Shown here in pieces: positions 1 through 12,532 of a stretch of DNA of 63,431 nt. The notes beneath the pieces were generated by a model. The model saw only the letters and a program-made list of their open reading frames with translations, searched no databases and was not told where the DNA came from. The position numbers were made by a program, and so were the translations under genes. Source of the DNA: Serpula lacrymans var. lacrymans S7.9 (lineage: Eukaryota > Basidiomycota > Agaricomycetes > Boletales > Serpulaceae). Every line of letters starts with the position of its first letter. The first letter of the stretch is position 1. The DNA is taken from assembly GCF_000218685.1 (NCBI RefSeq), contig NW_006763298.1, positions 2,012,681-2,076,111 on the forward strand, in the 5' to 3' direction.

Positions 1-447
1 CTTATTGAAGGAGATTTAGTGATGTTACGCGTGATGCAACGATGGTTTTCTCTGATGCCGCAGGATAATTCTGAGATTGACAAAGTTAATTGGGAGGCAT
101 TCCATTCAGTGCAATGGAAAAAATGCAATTGGAGAACATTCTTAGAGTTGAAGGAAGTTACGTTGTTAGCTGAGACAATAGATAGATGTAGGATATTTTT
201 CCGATAATCGTGTTAAAGTCATTTGTCAATAATGCTCATAGTGATTTTGACGCGTTTTTTGGCAGAATGACTACAGAAAAGCTCACCGCAAAGCGCTTTG
301 ACCCAAGCTGGTAACTAAATACCCACTAACCTCTCCAAAAGGCTTCCCAAACAAATGCAGATGGAACGATTTAGGTTGTGTATGAGTAACCAAGAACAGA
401 TAATCAATTTTCCTCCAAATGGTGTTCAACTCATCATTGTTTAAAAG

Positions 448-1090
448 TTATGCTTCATTCATAACTGGCAAGGTTGCACCAAGATAGTCAAATTCACTCT
501 CAAATTCAAGTGCTATAATGATGTCTAGATCCTCTAAGCGTGCAAATTCTTCACGCAACTCACCAAAAAGTTGTTTGTATACATCATGGGATGAGAATAA
601 ACATAATATTCCAATGCTTTCTAATGAAGTTGCTCAAGATAGCATGACATAGACATTTTGTAGACAAGTAGTGCTAGCAAGATCAACAATGATGTTTCAT
701 AATGAACGTCCCTGGAATTTGTAATCTGTAAACGCAAAGGCTGGCAGCATAGGTAATTGCCTTCTTGATATTGAATGTGACGTCTCATTAATTTTGTATT
801 TGAATGTAGTGGGTGCTGGAAACACAGGCACCCTTCCTTCCTCTAATCCAGGCAAAGTCAATGTAGTGGCGGGTACATGAACTTAAGCACACCATGCGTA
901 ATGATGGCCCTCTTCGTCAGTCTCCCATATAACATCCCTGAGGGTCCCCTCACTTCCATTAACTACTTTGCTATTGATTGCAGCATTCTCTGTGATCATC
1001 ACCGGCATTCCTGGAACTAGCGGTAAAGATCCAAGGGCATCCTTCAAAACTGTGGACCTAATCTTCTATGGACGGTCTCTTACATAAATG
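448..1090 (-). pseudogene. C-terminal fragment of PIF1-like Helitron helicase
   Basis: Minus-strand translation gives a superfamily-1 helicase C-terminus: a segment like LPLVPGMPVMITENAA, a VVNGSEGTL motif, then TDYKFQGRSL (motif V region) and YVMLS..ATSL (motif VI region), ending at a TAA at 448-450. In-frame stops replace residues after GRSL and after VMLS, so it is dead. In fungal Helitron-like elements this region follows the Walker A/B half of the helicase, which here lies at 6.4-7.8 kb on the same strand. The simplest reading is that one helicase gene was split by the DUF6532/Plavaka block between them. A separate helicase fragment is possible. Confidence 0.7.
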
Positions 1091-1149
1091 TACAAACCGC
1101 TTTTTGAACCTTACAATGTCTTAATGGCTCAATCAAGACCATTCAAGAC

Positions 1150-3151
1150 AATGTTGAACTAAGACATTTCAAGCAAATTAGGGTTCTTGTTATGACTTAC
1201 AAGCGTCCAACAATTGCATCTAAATGGGATGCAAATATCTGTAAAATAAAAGGGGAGCGGAATGCTCCCCAATACTTCTAGTAATATAAGAATATATTAT
1301 TATGGATACTACATTGGATATAAATACAAGTGGGTGAACTCACTGATCTCTCCGGTCCAACAGCCTCATATAAAAAGGCCAGATCTTCTAGCATAGACTT
1401 TGAGAACAACTGACGAGATTCCTGAGACCTGAAGTCAGGCATAGTATCGAATAAATACTCCAACATTGCCTGTGCTGAAGCACTGAAACTGTTACGCCAC
1501 TTGTAGACTCGTTGGCCAAGCTAAAAGGGTATGTGAGATGTAACAAAGAAGAAAAACATGGGGAAATTACTTACTACACAATAAACAGGACAGTTCACAC
1601 TAACATGGTACACAATATCAGGATACACAATATCCCAGATCGCCTGCATAGCAATTAATACTTTGGGATCATTGAGATTCCATGGATTCTTGGAGGTACC
1701 AAGCCATTGCTGAAATGTTGGTACAAAGACCAAGCACCATCTATTGTCTATGTGACATCCCTCAGGGAGATCACGGGTTCTTTGACTTCACTCAAGAGCT
1801 GGGCATCTCCTTCTTGATTCGTTTTGTCAGTGGTTTTTCTTTTATTGTGACCAGATTCTAAAAGCCAGTTCAGTGAGTGGACTGTGTAGAGTAGGGATAC
1901 GTACTGATGTAGTGGTCCTCTTTTTCCCTTTTAAAGCTATTCGCTCATCTGCTTCATCCTCATCCGAGTCAATGAATCCACCAGGATGATACAGGCTGCC
2001 ATCATTATCGTCATTTGCATGGGCATTAGATGAGTTGGCCGTGCTACATAAGGATGTTAGAGCTGTTGAAGTTGTTTTTTTGGACTTTTCAATGCCAGTA
2101 ATTTGAGACGACAATCTGCTGTTCGTAGCAAGTAGTTTGCCCTGGCTTTTGATGGAATCAGCATTGCTAGCAACATGATTAGCCCAATCTTCAACTACAT
2201 CAAGTTCAAAGGATTGCACAGCTGAGCCATCCAATATTCTGAGATTGTGGTAAAATAGAGTTGAGGGTGTAAGTAATATCATGGGTGACAATTGCATGCG
2301 TATAATGGAATCAAGCAAATTAGGGAAAATGACTCGAACCTGACATGCGGCTGTTGCCTCCCACGTTCTGATTGACTTAGTGGCAGCTGATGGTTGATAG
2401 ATGCACTGATGAGGCAAGGCACCTTCTGATTAACCGGGCCATCAGATTGTTTACACAGTGCACTGACAGCTTCCCTCATGTTCATCTTTTTCTTCTTCTT
2501 TGGCCGCTCTTCCTCGTCGCTTTCTTCAACGTCCTCTCTGGCCCTCTCATCAACTTCAGTATGCTTACTAACTCTTCCTCTTGTAGCAACACCCAGGCCC
2601 CCACTCTCATTGATTGAACAATCACCTGGATCAGCCATATCAAGCTGAGTCCCATCATCAAAGTCTCCGCAATGAGTCTCTGCAATGCCTTCCTCACTGG
2701 CAGGAATATCAATAGCTTGGCTGCTTCTGCATTGAACTTGAGATGATGGTGGGGTGGACAGGTCAGAGTCTCCTTTGTGTTGTTCATTACCTCCAACAGA
2801 CACTCTTTCTTCTTTGCTATCAGGAATGACCATGTGGTTGCTTTTCTGATGCCTGGGAGCAATGCCAGGTCCTGAAGTCTTTGATGCCATCTTTGGCTGA
2901 GCACGCTGGCGCTGAGAAGGAGGTGGAACTGGATTTTCTGCTGCTAAGTCTTCCCTTGCTTGTTTGTCTTCCTCTTTTTCCACAGCTGAAAGTGCCCGCC
3001 TGATAGCAAGTGCGGTCATCTCGTTGTTGTGGGCTTTGTTTTTTCTTTCTTCTGCTACTTTGGTTCGTGTCTGACACTTGGGCTGAGCGTCCAACACAAC
3101 TTGTCCAGGGTGCTGGCTTGCATTCTTGGCACGAGTGATTGGTCGGCTCAT
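1150..3151 (-). CDS. DUF6532-type nuclear-looking hypothetical protein, probably decayed at its 3' end
   Basis: The product starts MSRPITRAKNASQHPG, a start seen in many Agaricomycete DUF6532 proteins. A long charged, low-complexity region follows (about residues 20-330: KR-rich patch, acidic DSDEDEADE stretch). The C-terminal DUF6532 part is split by introns: FQQWLGTSKNPWNLNDPKV, then QRVYKWRNSFSASAQAM, then FRSPFILQIFASHLDAIVGR. Introns near 1.50-1.56 kb and 1.25-1.35 kb have GT-AG borders. Beyond the last segment the frame meets stops before the helicase fragment at 1.09 kb. Function is unknown; such genes are often multicopy and near transposons. It is transcribed away from the Plavaka N-terminus at 3468, so the two share a divergent 300-bp spacer. 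Confidence 0.6.
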
Positions 3152-3467
3152 AGTTAAGAGGATGAGGCAAGAGGTAGAAGTGAGAGATAGAAATGGGGTA
3201 CATATTGAAAATCCTTTTTGCACTTATGGTGTGGCTAATAGCCTGTTGCACGCCCAGGGTAATGTGACTCAGAAAATGTAACAATGTGTAGCTGCATCTC
3301 TCTCTTTTGGTTCTATATCCAATGTATTCAACTTCCCCACCCACAGATCACAATCTTGTCAATCTCACAATGCCAAGCTGCTTTGTTGTGACACTTTGGG
3401 CTGCAAACAATGGTTTTGTAATTAAAGTGGGCTCACAAAGCACATACGGACACACCACCTGTCCTTT

Positions 3468-6439
3468 TTGAACACTACACAGCTCCAGCATCGAGATTTA
3501 ACTCAGAACAAGGCCGAACAGGATGCTATACAGGATGTGACAGACAGAGATGTGGATATGGAAGACAAAGCAACACAGGATGAGGATGAGGATCAGATGA
3601 ATAATGAGGATATAGAACCTGTACAGAATGGTGACAAGGACATCCCTCCACACGAGGAAAGGCCAGATCCTGAGTTTGAATACCATCCGTTCATTAATGG
3701 TGATTATTCTGTCTTTTTACTATGTCTTTTTACTATTTCAATCTTTGATTATTTATTCAGGTTTGCCGTGTGATGAACACAGTGTCTATCTATGTACCTG
3801 CAGGAGAGCCGCCTATTCCACCGCAGAATCCCTCCAAGGACGACTGGACACCATATCGTGATCACATTGAATTTGAAGCTGCCAAACTGCTGCATCAGAA
3901 AACACAGGTGTCTGCTGGGGATATCAATACGCTCATGGACCTTTGGTGTGCATCCTTTGGTGTCATGGGTGGACGAATATCTTGTCCTAACACATGGCAG
4001 AAAACGTGCAGACCAAATCTTAGATGATATTGACTCTCGGTAAGTAGTGTTGTTCCTGACTTTCCAAATTCATACTTACAAGCCCCCAAACAATAGTATT
4101 GCTGCCACACCATCATTTCCTGGTCTACGCAGGTTTCCCCAAGGCCATGGATATAAGCAATGGATGGGGGATGACTCCAAAGCATTGATGAAGGTATGTT
4201 TATCCCATATTGCTCACATAGTGACTAATTAACTATCCTAGGTCTATCTTCCTGCGCTTGTGGGTCATGTACCTGATGGCATTGTACTCACCTTCCATGC
4301 ATTTTTAGACTTCTGTTATCTTGTACAACATGAAATACAAGATGACAATACAATTGCTGAAATTAAAGATGCACTGGTATGTTTCCATCAGCATCAAACT
4401 ATTTTCCAGACCCTCAGTGTTCATCCTACTGGCTTCTCCCTCCCTCGCCAACATTCTCTCACGCACTACCCTCTCCTCATTTGTCAGTTTGGGGCCCCGA
4501 ATAGCCTCTGTTTGTCTATCACTGAGGCAAAACACATCAAGGCTGTCAAAGAACCTTGGAGACATTCCAGCCATTATGAAGCCCTAGGACAAATGCTTAC
4601 TACAAACCAATGACTTGACAAGCTAGCGGCATCACGTGTGGATTTTACAAGCTGAGGGATGCTTGAGGATGATATTCTAACATATGCATGGGCCAATGCC
4701 AACTTTGAGCTTGAAGGTAAGTTCTTTCTTCTGTGTAACTACATGGTTAGTCAACTATCTCTTTTCAGATCTTAGGGACATAGAAGAAGATGCCAATGAA
4801 GTCAGGACCAGCAACTAAGCCCACATCAACGAGGATAGCTCTGGAAGTGGGCCTGTAGGAGGACCAGTGACAGTCAGTTACACAATAATGGGTACTTGGT
4901 GCCATAAGTTTCTGTGTTCTTGTAAATTTGAGTTAACTAATTATGTACCTAATTACATGCAAACACCTCAAGAAATCGGAGAACAAATCCAACAACCGCC
5001 CTTTGTAGAGCACATCCAACAATTTTTATACAGCCAGGAACATCTGGACAACCCAGACGCTCCCCCCTCATATGATGTTCCCTTGAGAGCTTGCCCCAGG
5101 CTTTCCCCCAACACAAAAATATCAGTGGTGCACTCTGCAACCATATATTTCCACGCACCAAGTGATGAAAGTGGTGTTGGTGGGATGCATTGTGAAGTGA
5201 TCCGTGTAACACGGCAAAAAGGTCCAGCTCGGTGTCATGCACCAAAGTTGGTTGGTAGCATGGACAGGTGTCAATAACGAAGCAAATATTCAAAAGATTC
5301 GCCTTTGCGCCACACAGGCACAGTGCCACGTGGAATAGTAATTAATATTGCCTTATTCAATCTTGTGGCTGATCAGCACCACCTCTATTAGGCAGTCTAG
5401 TCGCGCTCACCTTTGCTTTCCATTCGGTACTTTCCGTGTTTCGGCATTTTGGCAAATTTTTGCGTCGCTACTGGCTACACATTGTATTGCGCCCTCGCCC
5501 TCATCGTTTCCCTTACTCCCCTTCCTTTGCCTAGCCCCACCATAGGCCCCTTACTCTCGTTTTTATTCTCAGCCGACGGTCATTTCTGGATCCCCATTCT
5601 AATCCACCTCTTTGTCACCTCCAGCCTCTTCCTCCTCATCTTGTTTGCTCCCCCACCATTTCTGATGTCACCACTTCCTATCCACTTCCGTCGCCAATCC
5701 GTTGACTACCACGTGCCCCTGCTGATATCAGCAAAGCCCTGGCGGCCGGTTCAAATAGGGCAACAGGTCCATCTTCATGACATTGATCTGCCATTATATA
5801 CTATCAAAACATTGGTTGCTCGTCTCGCCTGGTTGGAGCGTGGGTGGGTAGTTTTTGAGCTGGAGAAGGTTCATCCCTTTGCGTTGCCCATGTTCATTGC
5901 TGTCCCATTCATGGGTACACTTATCTTTTGTCCATTGTCTTCGCTACAGCTACACCTACCACACGCTGCCTGGGACTCACTTGTTCCAAATTGGAACTAC
6001 TCCTCTCCCTCCCTCATTTGATCAGGTGGTCCAACACAACCAGTCTATTGGTAAGGCCATGGAACTGTCGGATTTGGACTAGGTGGTGGACCGGTGGCTC
6101 CAGTTTCTTTTTCTTCAGCAGAACATTCATTTACAGTGCAATTATTTTTGATTTTTGAATCATTTTTATGGACACATATTTTTTAGAATGCCTGACTGAC
6201 AATAAAGGAACTGTGTTGATACTGATAGTGTTTTGCCTTGTCCAGATTATAACGAGGATGGCTCACCTACACTTCAGGTTATCCATACAGACTGCATCAT
6301 GCAAGCGGCTCATATGATGCCTGTTTTTGATGGAGCTTTGATAGGAAAAGATATCAACTGTGCTAATTCTCTTGATTCTTTTGACTCATTCTATGTTAAT
6401 AAATTTATTGATCACAATGCATTCGAAATTGCTTTCTAG
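3468..6439 (+). pseudogene. Plavaka-type DNA transposon gene, internally deleted and interrupted by repeat R1
   Basis: The N-terminal part reads FEYHPFINGLPCDEH, then VPAGEPPIPPQNPSKDDW and DINTLMDLWCAS, all Plavaka hallmarks. At about 3945 the sequence jumps directly to the late part (LVSWVDEYLVLTHG, ADQILDDIDSR, FPGLRRFPQGHGYKQW, DDSKALMK), so the catalytic core is missing. Introns at about 4040-4099 and 4195-4241 splice cleanly. It continues through FSLPRQHSLTHY and IKAVKEPWRHSSHYEALGQM to a stop near 4612, then fragments to about 5230. The extreme C-terminus (VIHTDCIMQAAHMMPVF, FYVNKFIDHNAFEIAF) follows only after repeat R1, at 6241-6439. A one-base frameshift lies near 3775. It is a non-autonomous remnant. 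Confidence 0.8.
5233..6240 (+). repeat. Dispersed ORF-bearing repeat R, copy R1 (3'-short)
   Basis: This copy begins TGTCATGCACCAAA and is collinear with R2 (46275-47693, minus) and R3 (54371-55768, plus). It carries an ORF of about 200 codons with hydrophobic segments (for example FWIPILIHLFVTSSLFLLI) and conserved blocks such as QQVHLHDIDL and GWVVFELEKV. Relative to R2 and R3 a one-base loss near 5910 shifts the frame. It stops about 35 nt after an AATAAA (6202-6207), whereas R2 and R3 continue about 0.5 kb further. It lies between the Plavaka residues GMHCEVIRVTRQKGPAR and PDYNEDGSPTL, so it inserted into, or recombined with, that gene. The family is not recognised. Confidence 0.7.
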
Positions 6440-9400
6440 TCTTACTTGTCTTATTAGTCATTTTTCAGAACAAATTCATCTTAGTCTTTCTCAACCACTT
6501 ATAATGGCTTTTCGGTCTTGTGACCATAATCTTAGTCTTAGAATACATGATTTCCGACAGCTTTATCTTGGCCTTAGTGTCACTTATCTGCCTTTGTTGG
6601 CTTGATATGGCTTGACATAGCTTACGATTGAAAATAAGACGCCTAAGATACAAGTAAATTTCCTGATGTACATCTCCTGTGAGCGACAATTTATTTACTT
6701 TATCAACAGACTTATATTCTTCATATACTAAACCTTTGTCTTCTGCAAATTGTTTAGTTTTCTTGCAATTTAAAATGTCTCTAATACATTTTTGACCTAC
6801 TACTATTGGTGCGTGACACAAGTTCTCTAAAGCGACTGGATTATTCATATGAAGGCTTTGTAGTAATCTTTTTTCTCCTCAACGTATTTGAGATAAAAGA
6901 TCTATAAAGACGGGATCGTGTTTTGCACGTGTTTCAAATGAACAACTTTATTGACTTTGCGCCATAAGAAAGTGCCGTGTAAAGCACTTTGGCCTAATGC
7001 AGAATCAGTTGTTCTCTTCACCAACGTTTGCACTAACTCGTAGCTAAAACCTGCATGAGATTGCACAGGTTTCAATTGGCCAAAGTCCCCAGTGAAGATG
7101 ACATTTACACCTCCAAATGGCTTTCCAATTGATCGATTGAGTGTCCCAAGCTTTAGCCTGTGCAATCGGTGTGATACTTGGCTAAGCAATTTGGGTGATA
7201 CCATTGACATTTCATCTAGGACAAGGTACTCAACATTCCTCTAAATTGATTCAAGTTTGTCTTGCTTAGGTTTCCACTTAGTCTTTGGCAAAAAAAGTCA
7301 ATGCATAGATTGTATATCCTCCTATCAACACCGCTACACAACCAGTCAAAGCACTGAGAAGAATTTTGTTAAATACGTTAAATTGTGCAAAGATTTCGAC
7401 AATAGTCTTAATTACATGGCTTTTTCCTGTACCTCCCATGCCTGTGATAAACAAGAGAAGCAGTTCCTGATTTTTGGCGGTGAGGTGATTGGCTACAATC
7501 CTGATGGCGCGTTCTTGTTCATAATTCCCTATGATCTCAAAACAGCATAAAATATCATCCACAATGAATAGTGTATCATCATTAATATTAAAATCTCCAG
7601 ACAAGCCACTGCCACTAGCCTCCATATAATGCAAAGTTGTTTTGGCTCCATTGTCAACTCGGACATTGTCCACTTCTATCTTACGTTTTGCATGCTTGAT
7701 TCTCAAGAACGACATTGGACGGTCGCCTGTTGGATCTTTCAATTTTCATGAAACTGGTAAGTCTTTTTATTTCTGCCTTATCAGAGACACTGGCTACTGG
7801 ACTATCAATTAACATATCTCCACGCAGAGCAGAGCAGAGACTGCTGACCGAAATAATCCGACTTGATCAGCTGTTTTTGCAGCTTCTAATGCATCATGTA
7901 AGCTAGGATCTGTCACATTCAAGTCACTTTTCTGCAAATTAATGTAGTCGTCGTCATCATCATTATTGTCTGCACTATCTAATAGAGAATCCACTAATAA
8001 AGCTTCTTCCAACTCATCATTATCATCTTCCTGATTCCTGCTTATGAAAGGTAAACTATCCAAGATATTATTTTGCAATGATTCAGACATTCCATCTCGA
8101 GCATCCTTGCACTCATTCTAAATGTCCATATTTTTCATAATCTGCAGCAAATGAGGAGGAAACTCAATGTGGTCAAACACTTCTGTCCAAGTAGCAAAAG
8201 CTTCTTTGAGGTCAGTAAATTCTCGCCAAGGTTTAGAGAGCAAGAGCATTAACCTGCACCACAAGTTGTGCTCTTCTTCACTACAATTACATTTAGGTAC
8301 TGAATCTATCAATAAAACAGGCACAACAGACGCAGACCTAAGTCTAACAAAATGAGTAGCATACTGCAGATGTAAATCATTCAACAATTTGGCATGTTCA
8401 TTACTTCTCCTTCCGCGCCTTTGGTTACCGCGGCCATCAGCCTCCATCAGCTCTGGATTCCTTTCTCCATTGCCTTCCGTAGAAATAGTGGAAAGCATAC
8501 AATTTTGACGACCCACTCTGTAAACTCCCACAAATAAAGAGCACTAAATGATTCTTCCGCAGGTCTTAGTGTATAATCTGCTACCCCATCTAACATATTG
8601 ACCTCATTATGCTTAACAGTCAAAATTGTTGAATTGAACTGTGGACTATCATCATCAAGGTCAACTACAGCGTCTTCCTCCGTATCAGTAGCGAGTGAAT
8701 TGTGTCGAGCAATCAACAACTGCTGCTCATGTGCATGCAGAGCATCACTAAATTTGAATAACTTCAATGTCTCAAAAGTATGACTTGCATAAAAATCTCC
8801 TCCTCCTACAATATAACTCATTATCTGCTGATGTGACATTTCCTGTTTTCCCATATACGCATTCACGCACTTGGTAAGCAAATATTGTTCCTGAGTTGAG
8901 CGCGAAGACATACTATCATTGCTATACTTTTTGTCATGTTGTTTGATGGCATACTCAAGGGCTCCTAATCCTACGTGAGTCTGCAAGTTCGTCTTAGTGA
9001 TGTAATCTGTAACATAATAGACCAATACTTTTGCAGCTTGACCAGAACCAATATATTTAATATCCATATTCCCTTGTAAAAGAAACATAACTATGTTGGT
9101 GAAATTGTTAATACGTGGATGGAAGCAATGCAAAAGAATGGATTGAGTCTCATCATCTATCTCTGTCAAAGCACAAACTTCTCCATTTAACCGCATCCTA
9201 CAATTATGCTCAGTGCGACGCTCTCCATTTTTTAAATGCTTGTAGCATGTTTTGGTATGCTTGTGCCAATTGCACTCAATGGCTAATCTTGTGACAAACA
9301 ACCAAAATTCTTCAGCAAAAGAATCCTTATCCATGTCAATAGCTTGCGGTGGTATCTCTAAATGTGGATCTATCTCATTTTCATCTCTGACAGGTTTAAC

Positions 9401-9777
9401 CACAGAAGATAGTGTTCTGCTCGGTATACATGACATTGTTCCTGGCAATTTGCAGGAGATAATGTCTTCCAGCCAAGAAAACATCTCCTGTTTGAAATCT
9501 TCTTCAATTGCCATTCAATCATGCAGCAATTGGGGACCAGGATTTCCTTCCAACCATAAGAGCATATGGCAATGAAGTGTCCCTCTCCCTTGGGCCTCCA
9601 CCATACCGTAATACCCTTTGCATATGCCAAAGTAGCGACGCTCATTGTTCAGCTTAACAATAATTTCAAAGAATGCGGTGATCACACAGTCGAACACTTT
9701 TGCAGCAACAGCAGGATGTTCAGCAACATAATTAGCCCTTGCAAAAGAGCCCATTGATTGCCAAACATCAACCTGTA

Positions 9778-10192
9778 TGTAACAACCAAGAGTTATTTGC
9801 TCTGGTGCACACAGGAACACACTATAAAGGTAATGATGGGGAGTGGTTACCCCTTAGGCTGCAGTGAGTTAGTTGTGCTAGACAACAGAAGGACTCGCTG
9901 AGGAGTCTCCTTGATCTATTAGGGTATATATACTACTACAGGTTTGTTTGTACATATGTACTATACAGTTGTAAGTAAGGTTTAAAGTCCGATGTTTAGC
10001 ATGTGACCAATCACATGATGAGTCTAGACATTGGTCAGGTGATGAGTCACATGACCGGTCATGTGACTATGAAAAGTCGAAAATGTAATGTAAAGTAAAT
10101 GGTCACATGACTGGTCATGTGACTTGGAAAAAGTAAAAGTAAAAGTACGAAAAAGTGAAGTGTAAGTAGGTACTAGTACGTCAATTGTCACA
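9778..10192 (-). mobile_element. Solo LTR of the gypsy family, variant with CACATG-rich insert, TSD CTGTA
   Basis: The 415-bp sequence starts TGTAACAACCAAGAG and ends TTGTCACA. It is flanked by perfect 5-bp duplications CTGTA (9773-9777 and 10193-10197). Its first half matches the reverse complement of the LTRs at 30198 and 36057. Its second half differs and holds palindromic CACATGACC/GGTCATGTG arrays. It sits inside the Helitron gene between FVTINPYDL and VDVWQSMGSFARANY. Confidence 0.85.
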
Positions 10193-10419
10193 CTGTATGC
10201 CACCAAAGACCAGAATCAAGTACATCATTAAATCATATGGATTAATAGTTACAAACAAAGCAGGAGTACTAAAACTCTTCATCATAGCTCGAATCTCATT
10301 CCTGCGATATATTTTGTAGCCCGCAGAACCTTTCACTTGGCTACTAACAACATTCAATCGATCGGTGGAGAACCTTCAAAGCCTTTTTCTCTTCCTCTGT
10401 TTCTCCTTGATATGTTGGA

Positions 10420-10811
10420 TGTAACAACCAAGATTTACTCTGGCGCACACAGGAACACACTATAGAGAAAGATGATGATGGAGTGGTTACCCCTTAAGAT
10501 GCAGAGAGTTAGTTGGTATACAACAGGAGGACTCGCTGAGTCTCCTGGATCTATTGGAGTTTATATACTACTACAGGGTTGTTTGTACATGTGTACTATA
10601 CAGTTGATAGAAACAGTGGCTGATGATGTCATAGGGCCTAGCCCGCATGGCCAGCTCCACTTTGTGGGAGAGTTGTGTCCAAAATAAGAAGAAGGCAATG
10701 CGGCGCGAGAAAGGGGAAGTGCCACGTGACACCATGTGTGAAAGCTAAAGTATAAAGTTAAAGCGGAGAATAAAAGTAAAGAGAAGGTCCAAAAATTGTG
10801 TTATCGTAACA
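10420..10811 (-). mobile_element. Solo LTR of the gypsy family, TSD TTGGA
   Basis: The 392-bp sequence runs TGTAACAACCAAG to TTATCGTAACA and is the reverse complement of the full element's LTR. Perfect 5-bp duplications TTGGA flank it (10415-10419 and 10812-10816). It is inserted in the Helitron-like gene; taking out the LTR and one duplication rejoins the frame as EHP|TYQGETEEEKK. Confidence 0.9.
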
Positions 10812-12135
10812 TTGGATGTTCATGAAATTTCGCTGACAATGCGCCAAAATTAGGCCCAATTGAAAGGATATCAGCAACTATACTAAGATGCGAGTTAGAC
10901 TTCACCCAAAAGGTAGTGGATGCACTAACTTCTTGTTTTTGAATTGTATTCCAACATATAAACACAAAGTTTGGATCTTTTTCAAAGGGAGAGTCCTCTT
11001 GCCTCAACAAAGCCTTCAATTGACTATGAAAAGATAATTTTTGCGCATCAGTTTGCATGGGATGATGAAAATCACCAATGCCCCATGGATCAAGATGAGG
11101 AAAGAGAAAAGACATAAGGCCTGGATCATCATCATGTACGAACTGACTGCCTGACCACGACATGATGAATTTATTATGGTCTAAAGCGAACGCAAGAGCG
11201 TGTACCTTCATAGCTTCCCGATTAGATGCAGAATGGTCACCGGCTGTAAACCCTACCGCTTCCATCAACAAGGCCCCATCACCAACATCCTCAATCAATT
11301 TGTCCCTCGTCGTGTAGTCTGCAGGGGCTTTATCATCCTCACGAGTAAACTGACTAATCTCTACTGCAGAAGGAATTACCGCGTCCTTATCAGCATCATC
11401 ATTGCTGAATAATGTATTCAAATTTGCCTCGCTGAACGACACGCCTCTCAATATATACCACGGATTATAAAGAAGAAGAAAATCTATCATAGTCACTAAG
11501 TGCAACTTCCTCACCAAAATCAGTTTGAGTTTCCTTAAAAGTTCTTTGTCAATCTTGGCATCATTGCTAACCAGCAAAGCACACATTGTATCACATATCT
11601 CATCATAGTCTGGAGGAAGTACACTTCTTAACTGAAAAGTGTCTTGGGGCAACACTGAGACATTACCTTTTGAGTAGCTTTGCAACATTCCTTCCGGTCT
11701 TCCATATGACACACTCTCTGGCTTTCTAGAATACTTGTGACAAATCACCGAAGCTCTACAGTACGCCACTAATGTAATATCTAAAGGGGAAGACGCATCC
11801 AGCGTGTGGGCGAAATTCATAGGAAGGCGTAACTTGCCATAGTAAAGGAAGTTGGCTAAAGCGAATTTCGGCTGCTTCCCTTGTCCCACCAATGCATGCT
11901 CACACAATTTACACATAACCAAATCTCCCAATGTCCATCTAAATGTCATACCCAACGTACTCAACAATGCATGGTCATATAACGCAAAATTGTAATCCTC
12001 AGGCAATGTATATGAAGGTAAATAAGGGTTTTGCAACAGTGACAATGAGAACGAAGACAACGTCACTTTGTGAAGCTCACGAACACCAAATGTCTGTGCC
12101 CAAACAGCGCAAGTACCTCGAGTAAGTGACCTTAC

Positions 12136-12532
12136 TGTTACAATAACACAATTTTTGGACTTTCCCTTTTACTTTTATTCTCTGCTTTAACCTTGTACTA
12201 TAGCTTTCACCCATGGTGCCACGCGGCACTTCCCCTTTCTCGCGCCACATTGCCTTTCTTTTGATTTTGGACACAACTCTCTCACACAGCGGAGCTGGCC
12301 ATGCGGGCTAGGCCCCATGACATCATCAGCCACTGTCTCTATCAACTGTATAGTACACATGTACAAACAACTCTGTAGTAGTATATAAACTCCAATAGAT
12401 CCAGGAGACTCCTCAGCGAGTCCTCCTGTTGTATACCAACTAACTCTCTGAATTCTAAGGGGTAACCACTCCCTCATCATCTTCCTTATAGTGTTGTTCC
12501 TGTGTGCGCCAGAGTGAATCTTGGTTGTTACA
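12136..12532 (+). mobile_element. Solo LTR of the gypsy family, TSD CTTAC
   Basis: The 397-bp sequence runs TGTTACAATAACAC to TTGGTTGTTACA in the same orientation as the full-length element. Perfect 5-bp duplications CTTAC flank it (12131-12135 and 12533-12537). It interrupts the N-terminal part of the Helitron-like gene; removal with one duplication restores an open frame. Confidence 0.9.

Noticed and set aside
19..207. Plus-strand 62-codon open frame at the window start
   Set aside because: No recognisable domain and located in decayed transposon sequence.
5233..6240. Repeat R as an ordinary LTR
   Set aside because: Copies begin with TG and two end near CA, but no 5-bp duplication flanks any copy, and R1 is shorter at the 3' end.
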